Shown here one piece after another: positions 7,428 through 15,221 of a stretch of 17,979 bases of DNA (within the stretch, counting starts at the first letter, position 1; the number at the start of each line of letters is the position of its first letter). A model generated the notes under the pieces. The model ran no database searches, was not told the DNA's origin, and saw only the letters and a list, made by a program, of their open reading frames with translations. Position numbers and translations under genes: made by a program. This DNA comes from Oscillospiraceae bacterium UBA4632 (GTDB taxonomy: Bacteria; Bacillota; Clostridia; Oscillospirales; Oscillospiraceae): NCBI GenBank assembly GCA_002405995.1, contig DHMW01000003.1, positions 1 through 17,979 on the forward strand. The letters are read 5' to 3'.

Positions 7428-8435
7428 TTATTTCTCCCCGCAGCGGCACTGCCAGCGCCAGGCGTCGCGGCACATATCCTCCACGCTTTTTTCCGCGTGC
7501 CAGCCGAGCACACGCCTTGCCTTGCCGGCGTCCGCGTAGCATTCCGCAATATCGCCCGGGCGCCTGGGCGCGATCTCATACGGCACGCGCACGCCCGTCG
7601 CCCGCTCAAAGGCGCGCACCAGCTCCAGCACGCTCGTTCCCTTCCCTGTTCCCAGGTTGAAGGTCTCCGTCCCTGTGTGAGCGCGCGCGTAGCGCAGCGC
7701 CGCAACATGTCCCCGCGCAAGATCGACCACATGGATGTAGTCGCGCACGCCGGTACCGTCCGCGGTCGGGTAGTCGTCTCCAAACACGCTCAGCTTTTCC
7801 CGTATTCCGGCAGCCGTCTGCGTGATGTACGGCATCAGATTGTTCGGGACGCCGTTCGGCCGCTCGCCGATCAGTGCGCTCTCATGCGCGCCGATGGGAT
7901 TGAAATAGCGCAGCAGCACCACGCTGAGCGCTGGATCGGCAGCCGAAGCGTCCCGCAGGATCTCCTCGATAAAATACTTGGTGCGCCCGTAGGGATTGGT
8001 GCAGCTGCCGGTCTTCGACTCCTCCGTGAGCGGCATGGGATTCTCCCCGCCGTATACCGTAGCGGATGAGCTGAATACAAAGCGCTTGCAGCCATACTTA
8101 CTCATCGTCTCCAGCAGCGTGAGCGTGCTGTCCAGATTGTTGCGGTAGTATTTGAGCGGTTTTTGCACCGACTCGCCGACAGCCTTGCTGCCCGCAAAAT
8201 GGATGACCGCATCAATTTCATTTTCGGAAAAGATGCGCTCCATTGCAGCTGTGTCCGCCGCGTCGGCGGCATAGCACCTCAGCCTCTGTCCGACGAGCCC
8301 TTCAAGGCGCGCCACGACAGTGCGGTCACTGTTGGAAAAGTCATCAACGAGCACGATCTGCTCACCGGCTGCCGCCAGCTCCACTGCCGTATGCGAGCCG
8401 ATAAAGCCCGCGCCGCCCGTCAGTAAAACGCTCAT
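7428..8435 (-). CDS. galE: UDP-glucose 4-epimerase
   Basis: A 335-residue short-chain dehydrogenase-type epimerase that interconverts UDP-glucose and UDP-galactose (or the N-acetyl forms) in the cytoplasm, supplying precursors for surface glycans. The NAD-binding motif TGGAGFIGSH is at residues 6-15, the FAGSKAVGES segment is at 80-89, and the catalytic Ser in FSSSATVYG (121-129) and Tyr149-x3-Lys153 in NPYGRTK are intact. Length is normal for GalE. It is the last gene of the minus-strand operon. Its ATG overlaps the stop of the upstream dehydratase in an ATGA junction (8432-8435), so the two are translationally coupled. The choice between acetylated and non-acetylated substrates cannot be made from sequence inspection alone. 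Confidence 0.93.
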   Translation of the reverse strand: MSVLLTGGAGFIGSHTAVELAAAGEQIVLVDDFSNSDRTVVARLEGLVGQRLRCYAADAADTAAMERIFSENEIDAVIHFAGSKAVGESVQKPLKYYRNNLDSTLTLLETMSKYGCKRFVFSSSATVYGGENPMPLTEESKTGSCTNPYGRTKYFIEEILRDASAADPALSVVLLRYFNPIGAHESALIGERPNGVPNNLMPYITQTAAGIREKLSVFGDDYPTADGTGVRDYIHVVDLARGHVAALRYARAHTGTETFNLGTGKGTSVLELVRAFERATGVRVPYEIAPRRPGDIAECYADAGKARRVLGWHAEKSVEDMCRDAWRWQCRCGEK

Positions 8436-10378
8436 CGGATCACCCCCGCCGCCGTGACAGGCAGATGCACCGCCCTATGCACCGTTGTTTCCTCCGCCTG
8501 TGCCGGCTGCGGCTCAGCCTGCGCCACGGCGGGATGGTAGGTCGGCACGATCCGCTGCAAAAGCGCACGGATCTCGCTATTGTTATGGCTGCTGGCCTCA
8601 GCCAGGTCCTCGAGCTGTTCCATCAGTACATCCCGGTCAAAATCATTGAAGTGTCCGATAAAGATCAGCTCGTTTGCCGTCTTCTCAAGCCCCTCGTCGT
8701 TCATCAGCAGCTCCTCGAAGAGCTTTTCACCCGGGCGCAGCCCCGTATAAACAACGGGGATATCCACATCCGGCTCAAAGCCGGAAAGGCGGATCATATT
8801 GCGCGCCAGATCGTCGATGCGGACAGGCTCGCCCATATCAAGGACAAACACTTCGCCGTCCTTGGCGTAGCAGCAGGTTTGCAGCACCAGCGACACCGCC
8901 TCCGGGATGGTCATGAAATAGCGGATGATATCGCGGTGCGTTACCGTCACCGGGCCGCCATGCTCGATCTGCGCCTTGAACAGCGGGATCACACTGCCGT
9001 TCGAGCCGAGAACATTACCGAAGCGCACGGCGGCAAAGCGCGTTTTGGAGCGCTGCCCCATGACCTGCACGATCATCTCGCACACGCGCTTGGATGCTCC
9101 CATCACATTCGTCGGGTTCACCGCCTTATCCGTTGAGATAAGGACAAAAGCCTCTGCACCATAGCGATCCGCCGCACGCGCAGTGTTGAGCGTGCCAAAG
9201 ATATTGTTCTTGACCGCTTCGTTCGGGCTGTCCTCCATCAGGGGCACGTGCTTGTGCGCCGCCGCATGGCAGACGATCTGCGGGCGGTACTCGGCAAACA
9301 CGGACTCCACGCGCTCCCTGTCGCGCACCGAGCCGATCAGCGTCACCAGCTCCAGCTCCGGATGCGAGTAGTGCAGCTCCTGCTGGATGGCATAGGCGTT
9401 GTTTTCATAAATGTCAAAGATGATGAGCCTTTCCGGCTGCTGGCGCGCGATCTGGCGGCACAGCTCGCTGCCGATGGAGCCTCCTCCGCCCGTCACCAGC
9501 ACGGTCTTGCCGCGGATATACGCGCCGATCTCCGTGAGGTTGGTCTGCACCTTGTCGCGTCCCAACAGGTCCTCCACCTGCACGTCGCGGATCTGCTTGA
9601 CGCTGATCTGGCCGCTTGCCAGCTGATAGATACCGGGCAGCATCTGAAGCCTGCAGCACGTGTACTGGCAGATTTCGATAATCTGGCGTGTGTCGCTGCG
9701 CGACGCCGTCGGAATGGCAAAAATGATATCCGTCACACGGTAATCTTCCGCAGCCTGCACAATGCAGTCCCGTCCGCCCACGACCGGCACTCCCGCCAGC
9801 AGCGTATGCTTCTTGCCGGGGTCGTCGTCGATGATGCAGACGATCTCGTTCTGGCTGTGCGGGCTGCGCCTGAGCTCGCGCAGCACCATCGCGCCCGCCG
9901 CCCCCGCGCCGATAAGCATCGTGCGGCGCAGCGCATCGTCATGCCGCCGGAACAAGCGCCTTGCAATGCGGTAAGAATAGCGGATCAGCGTCAGCGCGAG
10001 GAACAGGAACAGCAGGTTCAAAATCGGCATACTGCGCGGCAGATAGACGCCCATCAGGCGCGCCGTACCCATCTGTGCCGCTGTCGCCGCAGCGGCGGCA
10101 AGGATGATATAGCGCAGCTCGTCGATGCTGGCGTACTGCCACAGGCTGCGGTACAGGCGGCAGAGCGCAAAGAGCGCGATCGCCGCCGCCGAATACACCG
10201 GCGCCGTTTTGAGATACGCCTGCACAAACCCGGATTCCGCCAGTGCGCCGATGCTCAGCTCAAAGCGGAGCAGCAGCGCCCCCAGCGCCGAAAGGTTGAC
10301 CGCAAACAGGTCCAGCAGCATCAGCGTAACGATCCGCAGCCCCAGCACGCGGTCTATTTTTCTGCTCTTCTCTTCCAT
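8432..10378 (-). CDS. Membrane UDP-sugar 4,6-dehydratase/epimerase, CapD/WbpM/FlaA1 type
   Basis: A 648-residue inner-membrane enzyme. Hydrophobic segments lie at about 13-37, 59-75, 88-105 and 117-133, followed by a first Rossmann-like domain (TMLIGAGAAGAMVLREL, 153-169). The catalytic short-chain dehydrogenase domain starts at about 291 with TGGGGSIGSE (296-305). The usual Tyr-x3-Lys is replaced by Met426-x3-Lys430 within STDKAVNPTNVMGASK, as is typical of the WbpM/CapD group of UDP-GlcNAc inverting or retaining 4,6-dehydratases. The product would be a 4-keto-6-deoxy sugar nucleotide, the precursor of deoxy-amino sugars such as QuiNAc, bacillosamine or FucNAc. The length is usual for the membrane-bound subfamily. 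A 32-base gap with a short GCCGC/GCGGC inverted repeat separates it from the upstream kinase gene, and it overlaps galE by four bases. Confidence 0.92.
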   Translation of the reverse strand: MEEKSRKIDRVLGLRIVTLMLLDLFAVNLSALGALLLRFELSIGALAESGFVQAYLKTAPVYSAAAIALFALCRLYRSLWQYASIDELRYIILAAAAATAAQMGTARLMGVYLPRSMPILNLLFLFLALTLIRYSYRIARRLFRRHDDALRRTMLIGAGAAGAMVLRELRRSPHSQNEIVCIIDDDPGKKHTLLAGVPVVGGRDCIVQAAEDYRVTDIIFAIPTASRSDTRQIIEICQYTCCRLQMLPGIYQLASGQISVKQIRDVQVEDLLGRDKVQTNLTEIGAYIRGKTVLVTGGGGSIGSELCRQIARQQPERLIIFDIYENNAYAIQQELHYSHPELELVTLIGSVRDRERVESVFAEYRPQIVCHAAAHKHVPLMEDSPNEAVKNNIFGTLNTARAADRYGAEAFVLISTDKAVNPTNVMGASKRVCEMIVQVMGQRSKTRFAAVRFGNVLGSNGSVIPLFKAQIEHGGPVTVTHRDIIRYFMTIPEAVSLVLQTCCYAKDGEVFVLDMGEPVRIDDLARNMIRLSGFEPDVDIPVVYTGLRPGEKLFEELLMNDEGLEKTANELIFIGHFNDFDRDVLMEQLEDLAEASSHNNSEIRALLQRIVPTYHPAVAQAEPQPAQAEETTVHRAVHLPVTAAGVIR

Positions 10379-10410
10379 ATATCCTACCCCGCCGCCTGCA
10401 AGCGGCTCAT

Positions 10411-11835
10411 TCAGTCCTTCGCTGCTTCTTTCTTTTCTCCGTAGGGCCGGCCGTAGCCGCCGTAGCCATAGCCGTAATAGCCGCCGTAAGGCGAGCGCGA
10501 GGCGGCGTAGTTCAGCACGCAGCCAATGATCGGCACGCGGCTGTCGGAAAGGATCTGCGCCCCCTCCATGATCTGCGCGCGTGAGGCGTAGTTCTGCCGC
10601 ACCGTCAGCAGCGCGCCGTCCGCCAGCACCGCAAGCTCGCTCGCGTCCGCCAGCAGCGCCGCCGGCGGCGTATCCAGGATCACATAGTCAAACACCTTGC
10701 GGCAGGCATCCATAAAGCTGCGGCATTCCGGCTTCGCCAGCAGCTCCGCCGCGCCGTCCGTCGGCTGTCCGGCATAGACGAGGTATAGGTTTTCGCTCCC
10801 GCCCTGCCGCAGGATCTCCTGATAGGGCGCCTCGCCCTTGAGGTATTCCACAAGCCCCGTCCCGTTCTCCTGTCCGAAGCCTGCCGCGATCGACGGATTG
10901 CGCAGGTCGCAGTCCGCCAGCAGCACGCGCTTGCCCTTGGCAGCAAGCGCACCGGCAAGGTTGATGGCGACCGTCGTCTTTCCCTCGCCCGGCGTGGCAC
11001 TGGAGACGAGCAGCACCTTCATCCCCCGCTCGCGCAGCTCCTTTTCTGTACGCATCCGCAGCAGGCGGACGGATTCCGAAAAGCCGGAGTATTCCGTGCC
11101 GCCTTCAAAGCGCGGGCAGGCGCCGCGGCGCTTTCCGCGCCCTCGCACCGCCGGCAGCACGCCAAGCGTGCGCAGGCTCAGCACCTCGCGCAGCTCGTCC
11201 TCGTTATGTACGCTTGAGCGCAGCGACGCAAGCGCGAACGATGCCGCGACCCACACTGCGGCGCTGATGAGCAGCCCGCGCTTGACCGCCGGGCGATACT
11301 CGCGGTGGTTATAAGGCTCTTGCGGAATGCCGCTCTCATCCAGAAGGTTCATCACCGTCGGCCCGACCACAAACTCCGCCACCTCCGGATAGTACCGGAT
11401 CACGGCGTTGAGCACATCGTAGGCGAGCTGCGCGTCACCGGAGGTAACCGACAGCGTAAAAATATTGGTGCTGCTCAGCACCGAGGCAGAAACTGCCGGC
11501 ATTGCGCTGATATCCAACTCGCGCATCACGCGGTCGTTCAGCGCGCCGCTCGTGAGAATATAGGGAAAGGTCTTTGCCATCTGCTCCGCCGTCGCCGTGT
11601 TGTAGCTGCGGATCTCCGACTGGAGCGGGTTGGCCACATAGACCGTAAAGGTCGCGCTCGCGCGGTACACCGGGCGATAGGTGCGGTAGACGCGCAGGCA
11701 CAGCAGCGCCGTGCACAGCACCGCCAGCGCAGCAAACAGCGCAAGCGTACGCCGCATCATCCGCAGGCCGTCGCCCAGCAGGATCCGCAGGTCGATCCCC
11801 GCAATTTTCACTTCATTTGTTGTGTTGTTGTCCAT
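10411..11835 (-). CDS. Wzz-type chain-length regulator fused to BY-kinase (second of the tandem pair)
   Basis: A 474-residue membrane protein with an N-terminal Wzz/CpsC-like domain between two membrane segments (about 31-48 and 187-204) and a cytoplasmic bacterial tyrosine kinase domain. Walker A is SSATPGEGKTT (278-288), Walker A' is VLLADCDLRNPS (304-315) and Walker B is YVILDTPP (384-391). The tail holds a tyrosine cluster (seven Tyr from PYGGYYGYGYGGYGRPYG, about 449-466), the usual autophosphorylation target. Such kinases control polymer length and export by cycles of phosphorylation reversed by CpsB-type phosphatases. In most Firmicutes the sensor and kinase are two proteins; here they are fused as in proteobacterial Wzc. 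The start ATG at 11835 follows GGAG about ten bases upstream. The gap to the upstream kinase gene is 17 bases. Confidence 0.92.
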   Translation of the reverse strand: MDNNTTNEVKIAGIDLRILLGDGLRMMRRTLALFAALAVLCTALLCLRVYRTYRPVYRASATFTVYVANPLQSEIRSYNTATAEQMAKTFPYILTSGALNDRVMRELDISAMPAVSASVLSSTNIFTLSVTSGDAQLAYDVLNAVIRYYPEVAEFVVGPTVMNLLDESGIPQEPYNHREYRPAVKRGLLISAAVWVAASFALASLRSSVHNEDELREVLSLRTLGVLPAVRGRGKRRGACPRFEGGTEYSGFSESVRLLRMRTEKELRERGMKVLLVSSATPGEGKTTVAINLAGALAAKGKRVLLADCDLRNPSIAAGFGQENGTGLVEYLKGEAPYQEILRQGGSENLYLVYAGQPTDGAAELLAKPECRSFMDACRKVFDYVILDTPPAALLADASELAVLADGALLTVRQNYASRAQIMEGAQILSDSRVPIIGCVLNYAASRSPYGGYYGYGYGGYGRPYGEKKEAAKD

Positions 11836-11852
11836 TCCCTGCCCGCTCCGCT

Positions 11853-13349
11853 CTACTGCTCATTTTTCTGCGCGCCATAGGCGCCATACCGTCCATATCT
11901 GCCGTACTTGCCATAATGACCGGAATGGCCGTAGCCATAGCCATAACCATAACCGTAGCCATAGCCATAGCCGCTCTGCTCTGACAAAAGCGAGGTGCGG
12001 CAGTCGTTCAGCACGCATCCCAATACCTTTGCGTTTGATGCATGCAGTACGTCCAGCGCGGCGTTGAGATGCTTCGCCTCCGCCTGATTCTGCCGCACGA
12101 CCAGCACCGCTGCGTCGGCAAGATCCGCAAGGCCTTCGGCATCCGGTCCCGCCGACATCGGCGGCGTATCCAGGATCACCACATCGTAATGCTCCTTTGC
12201 CCAGGCGATCAGCGCAGCCATACCATCGGAGCCCGCAAGCTCCGCACTTGCGCGCACCGCGTGCCCCTCCAGCAGGAGGTCAAGCGTCCCGCCCTCCGCA
12301 TAGGGCACGATCAGCTTTTCCGGCGCATCCGTGCCGCGTGCGGCGTCCGCTGTTCCCTTCCCTGTCCATTCCAGATTCAGTATCTTGCAGCAGGCAGGCT
12401 TTCTCATGTCGCAGTCAAGCAGCAGCACGCGCCGGTGCTTCTGCGCAGCGGACAGCGCCAGATTGACAGCCACGGTGGATTTCCCCTCGTTTTCCAGCAC
12501 ACTTGTCACAAGGATCGCCTTGCCGCCATCCGGCATATGCTGCTCGACCCTGCGCCGGAGCGTGCGGATCGTCTCCGTGTAGGAGAACGACGTCAGCGGA
12601 TTCGTAATAAGGATGCTGGTTTTCCTGTGCTTCAAAAATGCCCGCAGCGTGCGGTACTTGCGCTCATGCCGGATCTCCGCGAGCACGCGGCAGTCCAGCT
12701 TGCGCCTCGCCTCCTCGCCGCTGCGGACGGTGTCGCGCAGCGCCGAGGCAGCGCCGAGCAGCACGCACATTGCGGCCGCGCTCAAAAGCGCCGCCTTCTT
12801 TGCATTGCTCCCCGCCGCCATCGGGTTCGACGGAGATACCGGCACGCGCGGCTGCTGCAAGACCTCCAGCACGATATCGCCCATCACCTGGCGGGAAACC
12901 TCCTGATGGTGTTCGATAATTGCGCGCGTTGCAAGAAAGGCCGTGCGCGGGTCGCTGTCCGCAACGCGCATCGTCAGCAGATTCGTCTCCGCAATAGCCG
13001 CAGCCTCAATACGTCCGGTAAACACCGCGCCGTCCAGCGATTCGTTTACCGTTTTGCGCAGCAGCGAGCTGTTGAGCACCTCGGAAAACACGGAGGCAAG
13101 GCTGCTCGTGGCAGAAAGGTTCTGAAAGACCGTAGAAGAGCTCTCCTGCGTGGAAACGACGAATGTCGTCTCCGTCGTATACTGCGGCTCATAGCTGCTC
13201 TCCGTCACGACGTAGACCGCCATCGCCGCGATCAGCGCAGCCGCCGCGACCAGATACCATCTGCGCAGCACATCCAGCACGACCACGACCGGATCGAAGG
13301 GCAAAAGCTCGATCTGCCCGTCCTGCTCTGTCTTTTTTTCCTCTGTCAT
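11853..13349 (-). CDS. Wzz-type chain-length regulator fused to BY-kinase (first of the tandem pair)
   Basis: A 498-residue protein with the same plan as its downstream neighbour but clearly diverged. It has a cytoplasmic N-terminus, membrane segment about 32-49, extracellular Wzz-like region, Pro-rich stretch (RVPVSPSNP, 168-176), membrane segment about 186-203 and BY-kinase domain. Walker A is TSVLENEGKST (282-292), Walker A' LLLDCDMRKPA (309-319) and Walker B VVILDTPP (390-397). The tail (459-492) holds seven consecutive Gly-Tyr pairs and five more Tyr, twelve in all. I chose ATG at 13349 rather than an upstream in-frame start. GGAGGAT lies just before it, and it forms an ATGA overlap with the preceding stop. 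It is likely dephosphorylated by the CpsB-type protein encoded two genes upstream. The Gly-Tyr run is encoded by a hexanucleotide repeat (11929-11970). Confidence 0.92.
   Translation of the reverse strand: MTEEKKTEQDGQIELLPFDPVVVVLDVLRRWYLVAAAALIAAMAVYVVTESSYEPQYTTETTFVVSTQESSSTVFQNLSATSSLASVFSEVLNSSLLRKTVNESLDGAVFTGRIEAAAIAETNLLTMRVADSDPRTAFLATRAIIEHHQEVSRQVMGDIVLEVLQQPRVPVSPSNPMAAGSNAKKAALLSAAAMCVLLGAASALRDTVRSGEEARRKLDCRVLAEIRHERKYRTLRAFLKHRKTSILITNPLTSFSYTETIRTLRRRVEQHMPDGGKAILVTSVLENEGKSTVAVNLALSAAQKHRRVLLLDCDMRKPACCKILNLEWTGKGTADAARGTDAPEKLIVPYAEGGTLDLLLEGHAVRASAELAGSDGMAALIAWAKEHYDVVILDTPPMSAGPDAEGLADLADAAVLVVRQNQAEAKHLNAALDVLHASNAKVLGCVLNDCRTSLLSEQSGYGYGYGYGYGYGYGHSGHYGKYGRYGRYGAYGAQKNEQ
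11929..11970. repeat. Seven-copy hexanucleotide tandem repeat coding for Gly-Tyr pairs
   Basis: Seven uninterrupted six-base units of the form CCRTAR on the plus strand (CCGTAG, CCATAG, CCATAA, CCATAA, CCGTAG, CCATAG, CCATAG) encode (Gly-Tyr)7 of the kinase tail on the minus strand. Gain or loss of a unit keeps the frame and changes the number of phospho-acceptor tyrosines by one. The units differ slightly at two positions, which lowers slippage compared with a pure repeat. Confidence 0.85.
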
Positions 13350-14185
13350 GCCTGATCCTCCACCACAACGAGAAGCCTTGTGCGGGCAGTGTACTGCCCA
13401 TACGCCGCCGTATAGTCCACGCAATAGGTCCCTGCCTTCGTCACATCAACGTCCGAATCGATCTGCACCGATACATTGCCGCCGTCAAGCGCGACCGTCT
13501 GCCCGCCGGCCGTCAGTTCCTTCAGGTATGCTTCCGGCATGAACGCAGCATTCTTTTTCAGGTAAACAAGATAGCTTGTCAGCGTCAGTTCTGCATTATT
13601 GCTTCCCGCAGGCAGGACCTGCACCGGAGCGGTGAGATACGCCGTATCGCCAAGGCTGTTGGTCACGCGGAACTCAACGACATAGTCCCCCGCCTGTGAA
13701 AGCTGGCGCTCGCCGCTGACGAGCGTGCCCTTGATGCGGTCGTTCAGGCTGCCGTCAAACACATCGGCGGCCTCGAGCGGCGCAAACACATCCGCCGCCC
13801 CTTCCCGAAAAATCAGCGGCGCGGTAAGCGAAAAGCGAGGGGAGGTGTAGTCTTCGTAATAGACCGTCCGCTGCGCCTTGGTCACATTCCCTGCCGCGTC
13901 AAACGCCGCGTAGGTCACGGTAAAGCGCTTATCCGCCACGATCCCGCGCACGGATTCCACCACCAGCGAAGCTGTCACGTCGCCGTCCTGCGCATCCTGC
14001 GCCGTCACGCCGTCCAGCAGCTTCTCCGCACCGTCATGTACCGACAGGCGCAGCTCGTCCTGCGCCATGGCGATCTGCGGCGCTTCACGGTCGGCGCGCT
14101 GCGCAGCTGCAATCCTGTATACAGCAAACGCCGCGCAGCAGACCAGCACCAACGCCAGCAGCGCGAGCTTCCCCTTAGCCTTCAT
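13346..14185 (-). CDS. Membrane-anchored extracellular Ig-like protein (DUF5011-like domains)
   Basis: A 279-residue protein with an N-terminal membrane anchor (hydrophobic run at about 6-22) followed by an extracytoplasmic part. Two Ig-like modules can be traced. The first (about 35-112) has the pattern DGVTAQDAQDGDVT, FTVTYAAFDAAGNVT and a closing YYED. The second (about 115-195) has a DVFDGSLNDRIKGT and YVVEFRVTNSLGDTAY pattern. A third, weaker beta segment fills the C-terminus. This resembles the DUF5011/Cry22-type Ig-like domains often found in cell-surface proteins. ATG at 14185 follows GGGAGAAATG, 14 bases after the CpsB-type stop. Its own stop overlaps the kinase ATG by four bases. 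Position between phosphatase and kinase suggests an external partner of the Wzz-kinase machinery. No biochemical function is known to me. Confidence 0.75.
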   Translation of the reverse strand: MKAKGKLALLALVLVCCAAFAVYRIAAAQRADREAPQIAMAQDELRLSVHDGAEKLLDGVTAQDAQDGDVTASLVVESVRGIVADKRFTVTYAAFDAAGNVTKAQRTVYYEDYTSPRFSLTAPLIFREGAADVFAPLEAADVFDGSLNDRIKGTLVSGERQLSQAGDYVVEFRVTNSLGDTAYLTAPVQVLPAGSNNAELTLTSYLVYLKKNAAFMPEAYLKELTAGGQTVALDGGNVSVQIDSDVDVTKAGTYCVDYTAAYGQYTARTRLLVVVEDQA

Positions 14186-14199
14186 GTTTCATTTCTCCC

Positions 14200-14949
14200 T
14201 CAGTCGAACCAGTCCGGCTCGTCCATTTCAATCGTTTCATTGCCGAGCACCTTCTCCGCGTGCTCTTCTGTCAGCAGCAGCGCCGTGCGCGGGGAATACT
14301 CCCTCCGCAGCAGCTCCTGTACGTCGCGCATCCACGGCGTGCGCACAACGCTTGTATGCGCATCGCTCGCAACAAAGGCGGCAAAGCCGCGTCCGACCAT
14401 GCTATGGCCCAGCTGCTCCGCCCGCCCGCCGAACCGCCCGAGCAGACTCCCGCGGTTCACCTGCAGCAAACAGCCCATATCCGTCCAGAGATTCAACAGC
14501 CGCGGCTCGTCCTGCGTATAGCGGTAGCGCTCCGGATGCGCCACGATGGGCCGCAGACCCAGCGCCAGCACGCTGTCCAGGATCTCCGTCGCCTCGCGCC
14601 CGTAGTCATGGAACGGAAACTCAATGAGCGGGTAGCGGGAGCCCGCCAGCGTGCAGAGCTTTCCTCTGCGCAGCTTTTCCGCCGTGTCCGGCGTGCCGAA
14701 GATCTCCATGCCCGCATACAGCCGCAGCGGGATCCCCCGCTCCTCCAGCACGCGCGAAAGCTCCTGCGCGCGGCGCGTCAGCGCATCCGACCAGAGCGGC
14801 GCGCCGCTGTCGGGCAGATTGCAGTGCGGCGTGGCGATCATTGCCGCAACGCCGCTCTCCACCGCCAGGCGCGCCATTTCAAGCGAGCACTCTATCGACG
14901 GCGAACCATCGTCCACCTGCGGCAGAATATGGGCGTGGATGTCGATCAT
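14200..14949 (-). CDS. CpsB/CapC-type manganese-dependent tyrosine phosphatase (PHP family)
   Basis: A 249-residue phosphoesterase of the PHP fold, expected to remove phosphate from the tyrosine-rich tails of BY-kinases and so reset polysaccharide assembly. Metal-binding motifs are present in order: HAHILPQVDDG (His5, His7, Asp13, Asp14), the ATPH motif (His42), the GMEIF glutamate, AHPERY and SDAHTS. Length and motif order fit the family (CpsB, YwqE and CapC, about 240-260 residues). ATG at 14949 overlaps the PqqD-family stop in an ATGA junction, so its translation is tied to the peptide-maturation-type genes upstream. Its presumed substrates are encoded two and three genes downstream. Confidence 0.93.
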   Translation of the reverse strand: MIDIHAHILPQVDDGSPSIECSLEMARLAVESGVAAMIATPHCNLPDSGAPLWSDALTRRAQELSRVLEERGIPLRLYAGMEIFGTPDTAEKLRRGKLCTLAGSRYPLIEFPFHDYGREATEILDSVLALGLRPIVAHPERYRYTQDEPRLLNLWTDMGCLLQVNRGSLLGRFGGRAEQLGHSMVGRGFAAFVASDAHTSVVRTPWMRDVQELLRREYSPRTALLLTEEHAEKVLGNETIEMDEPDWFD

Positions 14950-15221
14950 TCCACGCTGCCCTCCAGCGCGCCCACCTCTTCCAGCTGATGCAGAAATTCC
15001 AGCGCATCCGCCTGCGCCACCGTGCGCTCCACATCGTATTCCGCTGTGATCGCGTCGGTCAGATCCGCAAGCGTCTGCTCCTTTTCCAGTGTCTTGAAAA
15101 TAAACCAGCCCAGCTCATTGAGCGTGATCAGCCCGTTGAGCCGTGCCGAAGCCGCCCCCGCAGGGACCAGAATGTATTCCCCCGCGATCTCGCGCAGGAT
15201 AAAATCCTTCGAAGCCTTCAT
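14946..15221 (-). CDS. PqqD-family peptide-binding protein
   Basis: A 91-residue protein of PqqD type, which in characterised systems forms a winged-helix RiPP recognition element that holds a leader peptide for a radical SAM enzyme. Visible pattern: FILREIAGEYILVPAG (7-22), then ARLNGLITLNELGWFIFKTLEKEQTLADLTDAITAEYDV (26-64, the helix set with the family-typical LNELGWFIFK), then a C-terminal helix through ALEFLHQLEEVGAL. The ATG at 15221 follows GGGAGGAGA and overlaps the peptidase stop by four bases; its stop overlaps the CpsB-type ATG by four bases. Length is typical. With the radical SAM/SPASM gene in the same locus, leader recognition is the natural guess. PqqD-like proteins also occur in polysaccharide clusters without a proven peptide substrate. 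Confidence 0.85.
   Translation of the reverse strand: MKASKDFILREIAGEYILVPAGAASARLNGLITLNELGWFIFKTLEKEQTLADLTDAITAEYDVERTVAQADALEFLHQLEEVGALEGSVE

Noticed and set aside
9248..10444. A 398-codon plus-strand open frame opposite the CapD-type and kinase genes
   Set aside because: Composition is dominated by Arg, Ala, Gln and His and there is no recognisable domain; the minus strand encodes well-conserved enzymes here.
12042..13355. A 437-codon plus-strand open frame opposite the first BY-kinase gene
   Set aside because: Shadow frame in GC-rich coding DNA. The kinase motifs are on the other strand.
13350..13424. Upstream in-frame start giving 25 extra residues to the first BY-kinase
   Set aside because: No ribosome site is seen there. 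ATG at 13349 has GGAGGAT and the ATGA overlap seen elsewhere in this operon.
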